A stretch of 64,000 nt of DNA from Polaribacter sp. NJDZ03 (GTDB lineage Bacteria > Bacteroidota > Bacteroidia > Flavobacteriales > Flavobacteriaceae), in assembly GCF_019263805.1 (NCBI RefSeq), contig NZ_CP079195.1, positions 3,149,001-3,213,000 of the forward strand, in the 5' to 3' direction. Under the pieces are notes generated by a model. It did not search any database. It saw only the letters and a list, made by a program, of their open reading frames with translations, and was not told the DNA's origin. The first letter of the stretch is position 1. Each line of letters begins with the position of its first letter. Below are positions 46,152 to 55,231 of this stretch, one piece after another. The translations under genes and the position numbers were made by a program.

Positions 46152-46877
46152 ATGGAACATATAGAATTATTTTTCAAATCGATATTTATAGATAACATGG
46201 TATTTTCAGTATTCTTAGGAATGTGTTCTTACCTTGCCGTATCTAAAAAAGTAACTACTGCCGTTGGTTTAGGAGCTGCTGTAATTTTTGTATTAGCAGT
46301 AACTGTACCTTTAAACTGGTTATTAGATCAATATATCTTACAACCAGGTGCATTAAAATGGTTAGGTGCAGAGTATGCAGAATACGACTTAAGTTTCTTA
46401 TCATTCATCATGTTTATTGCAACAATTGCAACCATGGTACAATTGGTAGAGATTATTGTTGAAAAATTCTCACCTTCATTATACAACTCACTAGGTATTT
46501 TCTTACCATTAATTGCAGTAAACTGTGCTATTTTAGGTGGAAGTTTATTTATGCAATCTCGTGAAATTCCTACTTTAGGTTTGGCATTAACTTACGGAGT
46601 TGGTTCTGGAATTGGATGGTTTTTAGCAATTGTAGCAATTGCTGCAATTCGTGAAAAAATTAGATACTCTAACGTTCCACCTGCATTAAGAGGTTTAGGA
46701 ATTACGTTTATCATTACAGGATTAATGGCTATTGGATTTATGAGCTTTGGAGGAATGTTAACTGGTGGTGGTGATGAAGAAGAAAAACCAGCTACGGAAG
46801 CTAGTATTAAGAAAGAAGAAGTAAAACCAGCAACGAAAGAAATTGTAGCTGAAAACACAAATACAAACCAAGAGTAG
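46152..46877 (+). CDS. nqrE: Na+-NQR subunit E with acidic C-terminal tail
   Basis: An integral membrane subunit of 241 residues, homologous to RnfA. It has six helices, with [21 protein letters not shown] near residue 24 and [12 protein letters not shown] near 118 supplying iron-site cysteines. From about residue 201 it bears a hydrophilic Glu/Lys/Pro/Ala-rich tail of some 40 residues ([19 protein letters not shown] onward) that goes beyond the usual end of the family (about 200 residues). nqrF starts 2 bp after its stop. Confidence 0.95.
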   Translation: MEHIELFFKSIFIDNMVFSVFLGMCSYLAVSKKVTTAVGLGAAVIFVLAVTVPLNWLLDQYILQPGALKWLGAEYAEYDLSFLSFIMFIATIATMVQLVEIIVEKFSPSLYNSLGIFLPLIAVNCAILGGSLFMQSREIPTLGLALTYGVGSGIGWFLAIVAIAAIREKIRYSNVPPALRGLGITFIITGLMAIGFMSFGGMLTGGGDEEEKPATEASIKKEEVKPATKEIVAENTNTNQE

Positions 46878-46879
46878 AT

Positions 46880-48190
46880 ATGATATTAGCAGCAGGTACA
46901 ACAGGAACCATAATTGCAACAGTAGCAGCTTTTTTAGTATTAACACTGGTATTGGTCGCGTTATTATTATTTGTAAAACAAAAACTATCGCCATCTGGTC
47001 CAGTAACAATTACTATTAATGGTGAGCGTAAAATAGAAGTTGGTTCAGGAAGTTCTCTTCTATCAACTTTAGGAAACGAAAAGATATTTTTACCATCTGC
47101 ATGTGGAGGTGGTGGAACTTGTATTCAATGTGAGTGTCACGTAAATTCTGGTGGAGGTGAAGCTTTGCCAACAGAAATACCTAACTTTACTCGTAAAGAA
47201 TTAAAAGAAGGAATTCGTTTAGCTTGTCAAGTAAAAGTAAAACAAGATATGGATATTTCTATTCCTGAAGAAATCTTCGGAATTAAGAAATTTGATGCAG
47301 TTGTTGTAAGAAATTACAACGTAGCTACATTTATTAAGGAATTTGTTGTTGAAATTCCAGAAGATATGGGGTATAAAGCAGGTGGATATATTCAAATTGA
47401 AATTCCAGCTTGTGAAGTAAACTATGCAGATATGGATATTACAGCGCATCCAGAAGAGCATGATACACCAGATAAGTTTGAAGGTGAGTGGGATAAGTTT
47501 AACTTACGTCCATTAGTAATGAAGAATACAGAAACTGTAGAAAGAGCATATTCTATGGCTTCTTACCCTGCAGAGGGAAGAGAAATTATGTTAAATGTAC
47601 GTATTGCAACACCTCCTTTTGATAGAGTGAAAGGTGGCTGGATGGATGTAAATCCTGGTATTGCATCTTCATATATTTTCAACCTTAAAAAAGGAGATAA
47701 ATGTGTTATTTCTGGACCTTATGGAGAGTTCTTTATTAATGAGTCTGAAGCAGAAATGTTATATGTAGGTGGTGGAGCAGGTATGGCACCAATGCGTTCT
47801 CACTTATATCATTTATTCAGAACCTTAAAAACGGGTAGAAAAGTAACATATTGGTACGGAGGTCGTTCTAAAGCAGAATTATTTTATATCGAACACTTTA
47901 GAGCATTGGAAAAAGATTTTCCAAACTTTAAATTCTATATTGCTTTATCAGACCCTACAGAGGCAGATAACTGGACAAAGAAAACAGACATTCATGATGA
48001 AGCTGGAGATGGTTTTGTTGGGTTTATTCACAACTGTGTAATTGATAATTATTTATCTAAGCATGACTCACCAGAAGATTTAGAATTGTATTTCTGTGGG
48101 CCACCATTAATGAACAATGCAGTTCAGAAAATGGGTGAAGATTTTGGTCTTGCAGACGAGAATATTCGTTTTGATGATTTTGGAGGATAG
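46880..48190 (+). CDS. nqrF: Na+-NQR subunit F, NADH entry subunit
   Basis: 436 residues. A single N-terminal helix is followed by a plant-type 2Fe-2S ferredoxin domain (cysteines in SACGGGGTCIQCECHV near residue 74 and the single Cys of RLACQVK near 116). Then come FAD-binding (ERAYSMASYP, with the RxYS pattern) and NADH-binding (GGGAGMAPMRSHLYH, YFCGPPLMNNAV) domains. It is the electron entry point of the complex. It ends DENIRFDDFGG, as is typical. A terminator follows. Confidence 0.96.
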   Translation: MILAAGTTGTIIATVAAFLVLTLVLVALLLFVKQKLSPSGPVTITINGERKIEVGSGSSLLSTLGNEKIFLPSACGGGGTCIQCECHVNSGGGEALPTEIPNFTRKELKEGIRLACQVKVKQDMDISIPEEIFGIKKFDAVVVRNYNVATFIKEFVVEIPEDMGYKAGGYIQIEIPACEVNYADMDITAHPEEHDTPDKFEGEWDKFNLRPLVMKNTETVERAYSMASYPAEGREIMLNVRIATPPFDRVKGGWMDVNPGIASSYIFNLKKGDKCVISGPYGEFFINESEAEMLYVGGGAGMAPMRSHLYHLFRTLKTGRKVTYWYGGRSKAELFYIEHFRALEKDFPNFKFYIALSDPTEADNWTKKTDIHDEAGDGFVGFIHNCVIDNYLSKHDSPEDLELYFCGPPLMNNAVQKMGEDFGLADENIRFDDFGG

Positions 48191-48212
48191 ACTTCAATTA
48201 ATTATAATATTA

Positions 48213-48243
48213 CAAACCGATTCAGAAATGAATCGGTTTTTTT
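48213..48243 (+). terminator. Terminator of the nqr operon
   Basis: Stem AAACCGATTCA / TGAATCGGTTT with loop GAAA-like and seven T, 23 bp after the nqrF stop. Confidence 0.9.
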
Positions 48244-48430
48244 GTGGAATTAACTTTCTAAAATATACAGGTATTCCTCTATATAACCTCATCATTACCA
48301 TTTATAGATTGAAAACGTCAGTTTATAAAATCACCCTTTAATAAATTAAGATTTAATAGAATATTTGTTCAGTATTAATCAGATAAAAAGCAATTAAGAG
48401 TAAATGCTTTTTTGTAAAACAAACTCTATT

Positions 48431-50155
48431 ATGAAAAATTTATTTAAACTATTACTAACGCTATTTGTACTTACAAATACATTCTCATCATTGGCACAAC
48501 AACAGCCTTTAGATAATAATTATTTTCAATTAAGTCCCAGAGTAGGATACGATTTTCCGACCTACAATAATAATACTCCTTATATCGATTATAAAGGTGG
48601 TTTAGATTTAGGAATTTCCTTAGACTATTATTGGACATGGTTTGGGGTAGGTGCAGATTTTGATTACATTAAAAACAAGCCAGAAAGCACATATCCAATA
48701 ATAGCAAGTACTTTACCAACAGCTTTATCCGAAGCCAAAATTACACGTATATTTTATGGAATTGGTCCCAATGCACAAATAAGAAGTAATTCTGGTAGAT
48801 TTAAAACTGAATTTAATACCCGTTTCGGATTAGCATCTATAAAAGGTGGTAGAACACTTTTAGCAGGTCCAACAGCAGCAAACATATTAAATTTTCATGC
48901 TGGTTATAATGCATCAAGTGTATTTACATTTAAAGGTCAAGTTCGTTTTACTTATTTCTTATCTGAAAATTTTGGAATTAATGCTGGTGCCTATTATATG
49001 CGACACTTTGGCGTTACAGAGTTAAATGAAGCAGGGAGTTCTGCAAGTTACCAACCTTTTACAGAAGATGCTGGGGAGTTTTATCTTGATCAAGGAAATC
49101 CAGAGGTAAGAAGTGAACCGTGTGATTGCGATATATCTTCAGTTGGTTTATTTGTAGGTGTTACGTTTAAATTCAGTAAAAAAGAGAACTCATGTCCGGT
49201 TTGTGGAGAAGACCATGTTCCACATTGCTGTGCAACTTGTGGGTGTAGTGTAACTGTAACTGCTAAAGATAAATTTACAAAACAAGTTTTACCAAATACA
49301 GATATTGTGTTAACAGATTTAAACGGCAATATTGTAAAAAGTGCCACTACAAATTCTTATGGCGTTGTGGTATTTACAGATGTACCAGAAGATAATTATG
49401 TAATTAAAGGAAAATTGTATAATGTTTCATTAGATGAAGGCACAATTACCAAGGCAGAATTTAAAAACTGTAAAAAGGAAAGTGCTGGTATACAAAAAGT
49501 GATTGTATATGCTGATGAAAATTTTATTTTAAAGGGAAATGTAGTTGAATGTAATTCTACAACCGGAATACAAGGTGTAGATATCATCTTAAAAGATAAA
49601 ATAAATGCAGGTCAAAAAAACACTTTATCAAATGCAGAAGGAGATTTTATTTTCCATTTAAAACAAGCATCAACTTTTGGTTTAAACGGAAGAAAAGATG
49701 GGTATTTTTCTAATGAAGTAGAAGTTTCTACAAATTCTTATAATAGAGATAATACTCTTTTTATAGATTTTGAAATGTGTATTGATCCTTGTGGTGTGGC
49801 TATTAAATTAGACAATATCAATTTCGATTTAGATAAAGCAATTATTCTACCAGCTGCAAAACCAGATTTAGATTATGTGGTAAAATTAATGCAAGACAAC
49901 CCAAGTATAACTGTAGAAATGTCATCGCACACAGATAGTCAAGGAGGAGATGATTATAATCAAAGTTTATCTCAAAGAAGAGCAGATGCTACCGTAAATT
50001 ATATTGCTGGTAAAGGTATTTCAAGAAGTAGATTAATTTCTCGAGGTGCAGGAGAAAGTGAATTAAAGAATACCAAATGTGCTAATAATGTACCATGTAC
50101 AGATGATGAACATAGAATAAACCGTAGAACAGAATTTAAAGTAGTTTGCTTTTAA
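48431..50155 (+). CDS. OmpA-family outer-membrane protein with cysteine-rich linker
   Basis: 574 residues. The signal peptide is MKNLFKLLLTLFVLTNTFSS, cleaved near SLAQ. An N-terminal beta-barrel (to about 245) is followed by a cysteine-rich link CPVCGEDHVPHCCATCGC (six Cys and two His, near residue 255). Two carboxypeptidase-regulatory-like Ig segments follow (TAKDKFTKQVLPNTDIVLTD; LKGNVVECNSTTGIQGVDII). The C-terminal OmpA domain (about 453-574, INFDLDKAIILP, SSHTDSQGGDDYNQSLSQRR) binds peptidoglycan. I chose ATG 48431 because the frame from 48404 puts polar residues before the signal peptide. It probably links the outer membrane to the wall. Confidence 0.88.
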   Translation: MKNLFKLLLTLFVLTNTFSSLAQQQPLDNNYFQLSPRVGYDFPTYNNNTPYIDYKGGLDLGISLDYYWTWFGVGADFDYIKNKPESTYPIIASTLPTALSEAKITRIFYGIGPNAQIRSNSGRFKTEFNTRFGLASIKGGRTLLAGPTAANILNFHAGYNASSVFTFKGQVRFTYFLSENFGINAGAYYMRHFGVTELNEAGSSASYQPFTEDAGEFYLDQGNPEVRSEPCDCDISSVGLFVGVTFKFSKKENSCPVCGEDHVPHCCATCGCSVTVTAKDKFTKQVLPNTDIVLTDLNGNIVKSATTNSYGVVVFTDVPEDNYVIKGKLYNVSLDEGTITKAEFKNCKKESAGIQKVIVYADENFILKGNVVECNSTTGIQGVDIILKDKINAGQKNTLSNAEGDFIFHLKQASTFGLNGRKDGYFSNEVEVSTNSYNRDNTLFIDFEMCIDPCGVAIKLDNINFDLDKAIILPAAKPDLDYVVKLMQDNPSITVEMSSHTDSQGGDDYNQSLSQRRADATVNYIAGKGISRSRLISRGAGESELKNTKCANNVPCTDDEHRINRRTEFKVVCF

Positions 50156-50194
50156 TAAAATTATTTGAGTTTGATTTATTAATAATTAGTACCC

Positions 50195-50225
50195 AAGTCA
50201 AGGCAGTAAAAGGCTGTCTTGACTT
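50195..50225 (+). terminator. Hairpin after the OmpA gene
   Basis: AAGTCAAGGCAG / CTGTCTTGACTT forms a 12-bp stem (one G-U) with a loop of about 7 nt. It lacks a proper T run (TACATTTTA follows), so it may be a weak terminator or an RNA-stabilising hairpin. Confidence 0.5.
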
Positions 50226-50247
50226 ACATTTTAAAAACCTAGAAAAT

Positions 50248-51603
50248 ATGAAAACGAGATATAAAAATAGAAGAGTTAAAACTTTTCAAAATTCAATTAA
50301 ATTATTAAGCCTTTTTGCATTAATTAATCTTATTGGTTGTAGTGATGATGATGGTTGTGCTTATGATTCTAATACTAGTTCGTGTACTTTTTCAAAAACG
50401 AATACAAAACTTTCAGGTTGGTCAGTTGCAACCTGTTACGCAGGTACAGCAAGTAATCCTATTGGCGTAATTTATGATACAAGTCTAAATTCATCTGCAG
50501 TGCCAGGTGATGATTGGGGAGCTATTTTAGGTCCAGTTTTTCCTATTTCTCCAAAAGCTATCCATCCACCGAGCTGGACAGCAGCAAATATTGGACAAGT
50601 TTTTGGAATTGCTATTGATGACAGTGAAAATATTTTTTTAGCAACTTCAGGAATTTATAATCAATCATCAGGATATAATTATGATAATGGTGTTAAATCA
50701 GCAACTATTTATAAAAGTAGTTCTCCTAGTTGGAGTGCAACTCCTTTTATTAGTCTACCAACATCAACAGGAAATTTTAATGATATTGGTAATATTGCTT
50801 ATGATAAAAGAAACAATCAATTATTTGCAACAAATTTAGAGAATGGTATCATATATAGAATTACGGGTTTAAATGGCTCTTTAGGCACAGTGGTTGACGT
50901 ATACGATCCATGGTCTCAAGATCCATTACCTTCTGCACCTGGTATTGTAAGTCAAGATGAACAAGTATGGGGTATTGGCGTAAACTATGAAGGAGGAAAC
51001 ACAAAGGTTTATTTTCCAAGAGTAACAAGTGTTGGGGCAAGAGAAATTTATTCAATTACATTAAATAATGATGGTAGTTTTCCTGTAACAGCTTCAGAAG
51101 TTGTAGAAATAAGTGCTGTTCCAGGAACTCAAAATGTAATTTCAGATTTTGCTTTTTCTAGTGATACTAACGAAATGTTACTTTCTGAAAGAGGAAACCC
51201 TCATGCTTCAAAAGTTATTAGTTATTCTAGAACGTCTGCATGGAACTTTAATAAGCAATATTTTGTTGGAGCAAACGCAGGAGCAGATGGTGAAAATTCT
51301 GCAGGTGGAGTAGACTTTGCTTATAAAGAACTAAATGGAGATATTAGTGCTGATTGTGATGATTTCTTTTGGGCTTCAGGGAATTATATGGATGCTAGTA
51401 ATATTTCGGGTAAAGTCTATGGGCTAGAGGGTATTTCATATTCAGGAAATAATTCTTCTACTGCCGTAAGTCCAACAGCAAATAAAGACACAGATTTATT
51501 TATAGATTTAAATGGAAGCTATTCAACTGGAGATAAATTAGGAATAGGGGATGTAGAAGTTTTTGATGCAAACTCTTGTTTTATAGATATCTGTAGTCAA
51601 TAA
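50248..51603 (+). CDS. Surface lipoprotein, probable beta-propeller, unknown function
   Basis: 451 residues. The lipobox is LINLIGC and is followed at once by SDDDG, the Asp-rich signal that sends Bacteroidetes lipoproteins to the cell surface. The body has repeated strands of the type GIAIDDSENIFLAT, IAYDKRNNQLFATN and FAFSSDTNEMLLSE, as in beta-propellers of the NHL or SMP-30 kind. I do not recognise a named family. The ATG at 50248 is preferred to the frame opening at 50146, which overlaps the OmpA gene and the hairpin. Confidence 0.75.
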   Translation: MKTRYKNRRVKTFQNSIKLLSLFALINLIGCSDDDGCAYDSNTSSCTFSKTNTKLSGWSVATCYAGTASNPIGVIYDTSLNSSAVPGDDWGAILGPVFPISPKAIHPPSWTAANIGQVFGIAIDDSENIFLATSGIYNQSSGYNYDNGVKSATIYKSSSPSWSATPFISLPTSTGNFNDIGNIAYDKRNNQLFATNLENGIIYRITGLNGSLGTVVDVYDPWSQDPLPSAPGIVSQDEQVWGIGVNYEGGNTKVYFPRVTSVGAREIYSITLNNDGSFPVTASEVVEISAVPGTQNVISDFAFSSDTNEMLLSERGNPHASKVISYSRTSAWNFNKQYFVGANAGADGENSAGGVDFAYKELNGDISADCDDFFWASGNYMDASNISGKVYGLEGISYSGNNSSTAVSPTANKDTDLFIDLNGSYSTGDKLGIGDVEVFDANSCFIDICSQ

Positions 51604-51774
51604 CTAAAATAAATAATTTATTTTGGATTGATTATTCATGAAAAGGCAATGGAGATGGTATCAAAGTTGCTTTTTTAAACCTTATTTTAAAAACTAATAC
51701 AGAAGTTATTTATTTAGATATCAAACATTTTTTTTAACATTTCATTAATTAACATTAACTTTCAAGAAAAAAAT

Positions 51775-52467
51775 ATGAAAAATTTAAAAATCAAACACCT
51801 TTTTTACGCAACTATTACTGCTTTAATCTTTTGTTCTTGTGCAAGCCCAATTGAATTATATGAAAAATCAGGGCACGCAATTACAATGAAGCAAAGCCAC
51901 AGTTTATATGAAAATTACAATGATAATATAAAGCCTTACGTTGAAAAAGCACAAAATTCAATTTTGGATAGAAAAGGATATGAAGGAACAGAATATGTAT
52001 TGGTTAGCATACAACAATTAGAAAATTACATTCAATTTTTAAAGGAAGTAGAAAAAACAAATAAAGGTAATGAGAACAATAAAGTTACTGGAATTGCAAT
52101 ATTTTTAGGTGCTCATGATAAAAATAAAACACTTAATTCCATACCTAAATTTAATCATAATATTAAGAGTTATGACGAGATGAATGAGAAAAATGATAGG
52201 GTAGTTGGAGACATGAGACATAGAGAAACAGTTTTTTTAGCACCAACCTTTAGAGAGAATCATAAAGATTCAATATTCAAAAATGAGTTTGATAGACATA
52301 TTCCCTTTTTTATTGAATACACAAACCAAGATAATAAATATAAAGGAACTTATAAATATTTATTACCCTACCTGAAAAATAAGGAAACTAAAAGTGCTAC
52401 AAGGTCTTTAGAAAGAAATTCAAGTTTAAATGCAGATGAGTTTAATATAATGCCTCCTAGGCAATAA
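51775..52467 (+). CDS. Hypothetical lipoprotein (230 aa)
   Basis: Signal peptide with lipobox IFCSC (Cys near residue 23), followed by ASPIELYEKSGHAI. The rest is a charged, mostly helical protein without a recognised domain (LVSIQQLENYIQFLKEVEKT; NHIPF-type ends). It ends 34 bp before the membrane protein gene, so cotranscription with the LytS/LytTR group is possible. It might serve as an input to that group, but this is speculation. Confidence 0.7.
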   Translation: MKNLKIKHLFYATITALIFCSCASPIELYEKSGHAITMKQSHSLYENYNDNIKPYVEKAQNSILDRKGYEGTEYVLVSIQQLENYIQFLKEVEKTNKGNENNKVTGIAIFLGAHDKNKTLNSIPKFNHNIKSYDEMNEKNDRVVGDMRHRETVFLAPTFRENHKDSIFKNEFDRHIPFFIEYTNQDNKYKGTYKYLLPYLKNKETKSATRSLERNSSLNADEFNIMPPRQ

Positions 52468-52501
52468 GATTTATAAAATAGCAACTAAAAAATAAATAAT
52501 T

Positions 52502-53164
52502 TTGTTAGAAGTAATATATGATTCTGTTGTTTACTATCATTTATATTTGCAGATTATTCCAGCATTTATTGGTTTATTTTATATTAAGAAACTAGATGTT
52601 AAACATCGATATTTTGTACTATTACTTTGGTATGGAATATTTAATGAAATTTTTGCCTTATACTATGGTAGATATATTGTAATACAAAAAAACGCAGTTT
52701 TTTATAATATATATAATGTCATTTATTTTAGTTTTCTATTTTGGTTATTCTATTCTAAATTCAATAGTAAAATATTTAAAAATATAATTATATTTTTTGG
52801 AGTTCTATATTTCACAGTTGTTGCGTATGAATTACTGATTAAACAAATAGATTACACTAGTCAGAGTTTTTTAGAGTCTTACATAATTGGTGGATTTAGT
52901 ATTTTAATCTTTGTAGCTTATTATTTAATGGTGTTATTAACATCTAGTAAACAAGAAAATATATATACCAATTTATTACTATGGATTGCAATTGCACATT
53001 TTATCTACTATTTAGGCTTTATACCTTTTAAAGTAGGTCAAAATTATTTTGCAAGTTTTAAAGAGTTTCATCATTTGTTTGGTTTATTAATTACAATTAC
53101 AAGTTTAAAAAGTATCATTTTAAGTATCGGTTTTATATGCACTCACCAGAAGGTTCAATCATAG
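52502..53164 (+). CDS. Polytopic membrane protein upstream of a LytS-type kinase
   Basis: 220 residues with about seven hydrophobic segments. Only a TTG start at 52502 is available: there is a stop just before it and no ATG in the first half. Aromatic-rich helices (YYHLYLQIIPAFIGLFYI; NIYNVIYFSFLFWLFY) show no known family. Its end overlaps the kinase gene by 28 bp, so the two are translationally coupled. It may be the sensory membrane part for a kinase that has only one helix of its own. Confidence 0.72.
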   Translation: MLEVIYDSVVYYHLYLQIIPAFIGLFYIKKLDVKHRYFVLLLWYGIFNEIFALYYGRYIVIQKNAVFYNIYNVIYFSFLFWLFYSKFNSKIFKNIIIFFGVLYFTVVAYELLIKQIDYTSQSFLESYIIGGFSILIFVAYYLMVLLTSSKQENIYTNLLLWIAIAHFIYYLGFIPFKVGQNYFASFKEFHHLFGLLITITSLKSIILSIGFICTHQKVQS

Positions 53165-53943
53165 GTTATTCAATATTAATACTCGTTTTTTTAGGGGTAT
53201 TACTAGTATTGCTTTTTTTTGTGTTTATAAACCGAAAAAACAAATTAGTGCGTGATAATTTTGAGGCAACTATACAAAACCAAAAACGCCAACACGATCT
53301 AGAATTAAAGGCGTTGCGTAGTCAAATGAATCCACATTTTGTACATAATTCTTTAAATGCGATTCAATATTATATTCAACAGAATGATGTAGAAACATCA
53401 GAAAACTATTTAGCAAAATTCTCGAAATTGATGCGTCAGTTTTTTGATTATTCAAGAAGGAAAAGTGTTAGTTTAAGTGAAGAAATTAGCTTGCTAGAAA
53501 ATTACCTTCAAATAGAAAAATTACGCTTCGAAGAAAAAATAGCGTATGAAATAAAGGTAGATTCAGAATTAGATATTGAAGAAGAACAGATACCTTCTAT
53601 GCTTATACAACCGTTAGTAGAAAATGCTATAAACCATGGTTTATTTCATAAAAAAGGGAATGGAAAAGTAACTGTACTATTCAATTTTATAAATGCAAAT
53701 TGCTTTAAAGTTAGTGTAATAGATAATGGTGTTGGTTTACAAAAATCGAAAGAACTAAATACTTCTATTAAAAGTCAAAATGCTTCACATTCATCTGAAG
53801 TATTAACCGAGCGAATTCATTTTTTAAATGAAAGTGGTTCTTGGAATGTAAGCCATAAGATGATAGATCGTTCTATAGAAACAGGTAAAACAGGTACAGA
53901 AATTGTTTTAGAATTTAATCAAAACTATGATGACAAAAATTAA
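53137..53943 (+). CDS. LytS-type sensor histidine kinase
   Basis: 268 residues. One N-terminal helix (ILILVFLGVLLVLLFFVFI), a short coiled segment, then the His_kinase domain with the phospho-site LRSQMNPHFVHNSLNAIQYY (His near residue 65). The ATP-binding part follows (QPLVENAINHGL; VIDNGVGL). It lacks a large sensor domain of its own. It overlaps both neighbours (28 bp upstream, 17 bp downstream). Confidence 0.9.
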   Translation: MHSPEGSIIGYSILILVFLGVLLVLLFFVFINRKNKLVRDNFEATIQNQKRQHDLELKALRSQMNPHFVHNSLNAIQYYIQQNDVETSENYLAKFSKLMRQFFDYSRRKSVSLSEEISLLENYLQIEKLRFEEKIAYEIKVDSELDIEEEQIPSMLIQPLVENAINHGLFHKKGNGKVTVLFNFINANCFKVSVIDNGVGLQKSKELNTSIKSQNASHSSEVLTERIHFLNESGSWNVSHKMIDRSIETGKTGTEIVLEFNQNYDDKN

Positions 53944-54676
53944 AACGATACTTATTGATGATGAGCGTAAAGCATTATCTATTTTAAAAAATAAAATTGA
54001 AAGATACTGTCCAAACATAGATATTATTGCAGAAACTCAGAGTCCAGAAAAAGGTTTAGAACTTATAGATAAATTGCAACCTCAACTGGTATTTATAGAC
54101 ATTGCAATGCCTGTAATGAATGGGTTTGATGTTTTAGCAAAGGTAAAGAACCCAAATTTCGAAATTATTTTTGTAACCGCTTTTGACCAATATGCAATAG
54201 ATGCTATAAATTATAGTGCTATTGGTTACTTATTGAAGCCGGTGGATAATGAAACTTTAATAGCAACCGTAATAAAGGCTTCTAAAAATATTGCTGATAA
54301 ATCTGCCTTAGAAAAAAACAAATTACTGATTGAGAATTTAGGCATACAAAATTTTCAGAAGAAAAAAATAGTCATTCCATCTGCAGATGGATTAGAGTTT
54401 GTAAAAATAGATGCAATTATACATTGCGAAGGTGTAGATGGCTATACTAAGATTCATTTCAGCAATCAAAAACCTATTTTAAGCTCACAAAGCATAGGTC
54501 ATTTTAATAAATTATTACAGCAGCAAGATTTTTACTTAGTCCATAAATCTCATTTGATAAATCTAGAGCATATAAAAAAATATTTGAACGAAGGTTACGT
54601 ATTATTAAGTGAGAATCATAAAGTGCCTGTCTCTAGAAATAGACGACAAGATTTTTTAAATAATTTAAAAGGTTAA
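53927..54676 (+). CDS. LytTR-family response regulator
   Basis: 249 residues. A receiver domain (phospho-Asp58 in VFIDIAMPVMNG, acidic pair in LIDDER) is followed by a LytTR DNA-binding domain from about 145 (KKIVIPSADGLEFVKIDAIIHCEG; FYLVHKSHLINLEHIKKYL). It is the direct partner of the LytS-type kinase that overlaps it. Target genes cannot be deduced from the window. Confidence 0.92.
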   Translation: MMTKIKTILIDDERKALSILKNKIERYCPNIDIIAETQSPEKGLELIDKLQPQLVFIDIAMPVMNGFDVLAKVKNPNFEIIFVTAFDQYAIDAINYSAIGYLLKPVDNETLIATVIKASKNIADKSALEKNKLLIENLGIQNFQKKKIVIPSADGLEFVKIDAIIHCEGVDGYTKIHFSNQKPILSSQSIGHFNKLLQQQDFYLVHKSHLINLEHIKKYLNEGYVLLSENHKVPVSRNRRQDFLNNLKG

Positions 54677-54751
54677 TTTTAAGTTTTTTGAAAAGGTAGT
54701 TCGTTCATTTAATGTTTCATCAAAGAAGCTTTTATCAACATAAAATTTAAT

Positions 54752-54787
54752 AAAAAACCCGATTCATTTCTAAATCGGTTTTTTTAT
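54752..54787 (+). terminator. Terminator after the LytTR regulator gene
   Basis: AAACCCGATT, loop, AAATCGGTTTTTTT: stem of about 8-9 bp with a T run. The A run on its left also allows use from the minus strand by the small lipoprotein gene. Confidence 0.75.
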
Positions 54788-54842
54788 ACACATAAATTTT
54801 GCTTTCTAAATAAAAAAGAAAATTTACTTTAAGTTTTACTAT

Positions 54843-55022
54843 TTACTCTTTAATTTTAATATCTACATTTCCGTCTCCATCAGTTTTTACACTTCCTTTT
54901 GGAGTTTCAATATTTACATTATTTTCAGTTTTAACTTCAGTCTTTTTTTCTGATTTTTTATCTTCTCTACAAGCGGTAAATGATATTGTTAAACATACAA
55001 CTACAAATAATAATTTCTTCAT
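54843..55022 (-). CDS. Small lipoprotein (59 aa)
   Basis: A short frame between ATG 55022-55020 and TAA 54845-54843. It starts MKKLLFVVVCLTISFTAC with a clear lipobox (SFTAC, Cys18) followed by a Lys/Glu-rich linker (REDKKSEKKTEVKTE). The end is NVNIETPKGSVKTDGDGNVD followed by a basic tail. Nothing in the sequence reveals a function; similar tiny lipoproteins occur widely in flavobacteria. Signal peptide and clean codon use make it a real gene despite its size. Confidence 0.72.
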   Translation of the reverse strand: MKKLLFVVVCLTISFTACREDKKSEKKTEVKTENNVNIETPKGSVKTDGDGNVDIKIKE

Positions 55023-55231
55023 TTTTTTATGTTTTATAATTCATAGTAAGTTAAAAACATTTTTTTACTAATGTGCTTTTTATTTAAAAAGTTAATTAAT
55101 TATTTATAAATACTTTTATACTCATTAAATCTATTTTTTAGGTTGATTATCTCTTAATTCATTTAGATATATTGTAATCACGTTTATTTTATAATCATTA
55201 AAATGATTAATTTTGTTGTTCAAATTTATAA

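Noticed and set aside
48117..48341. 74-codon plus-strand frame at the end of nqrF
   Set aside because: It is out of frame with nqrF and runs through the nqr terminator.
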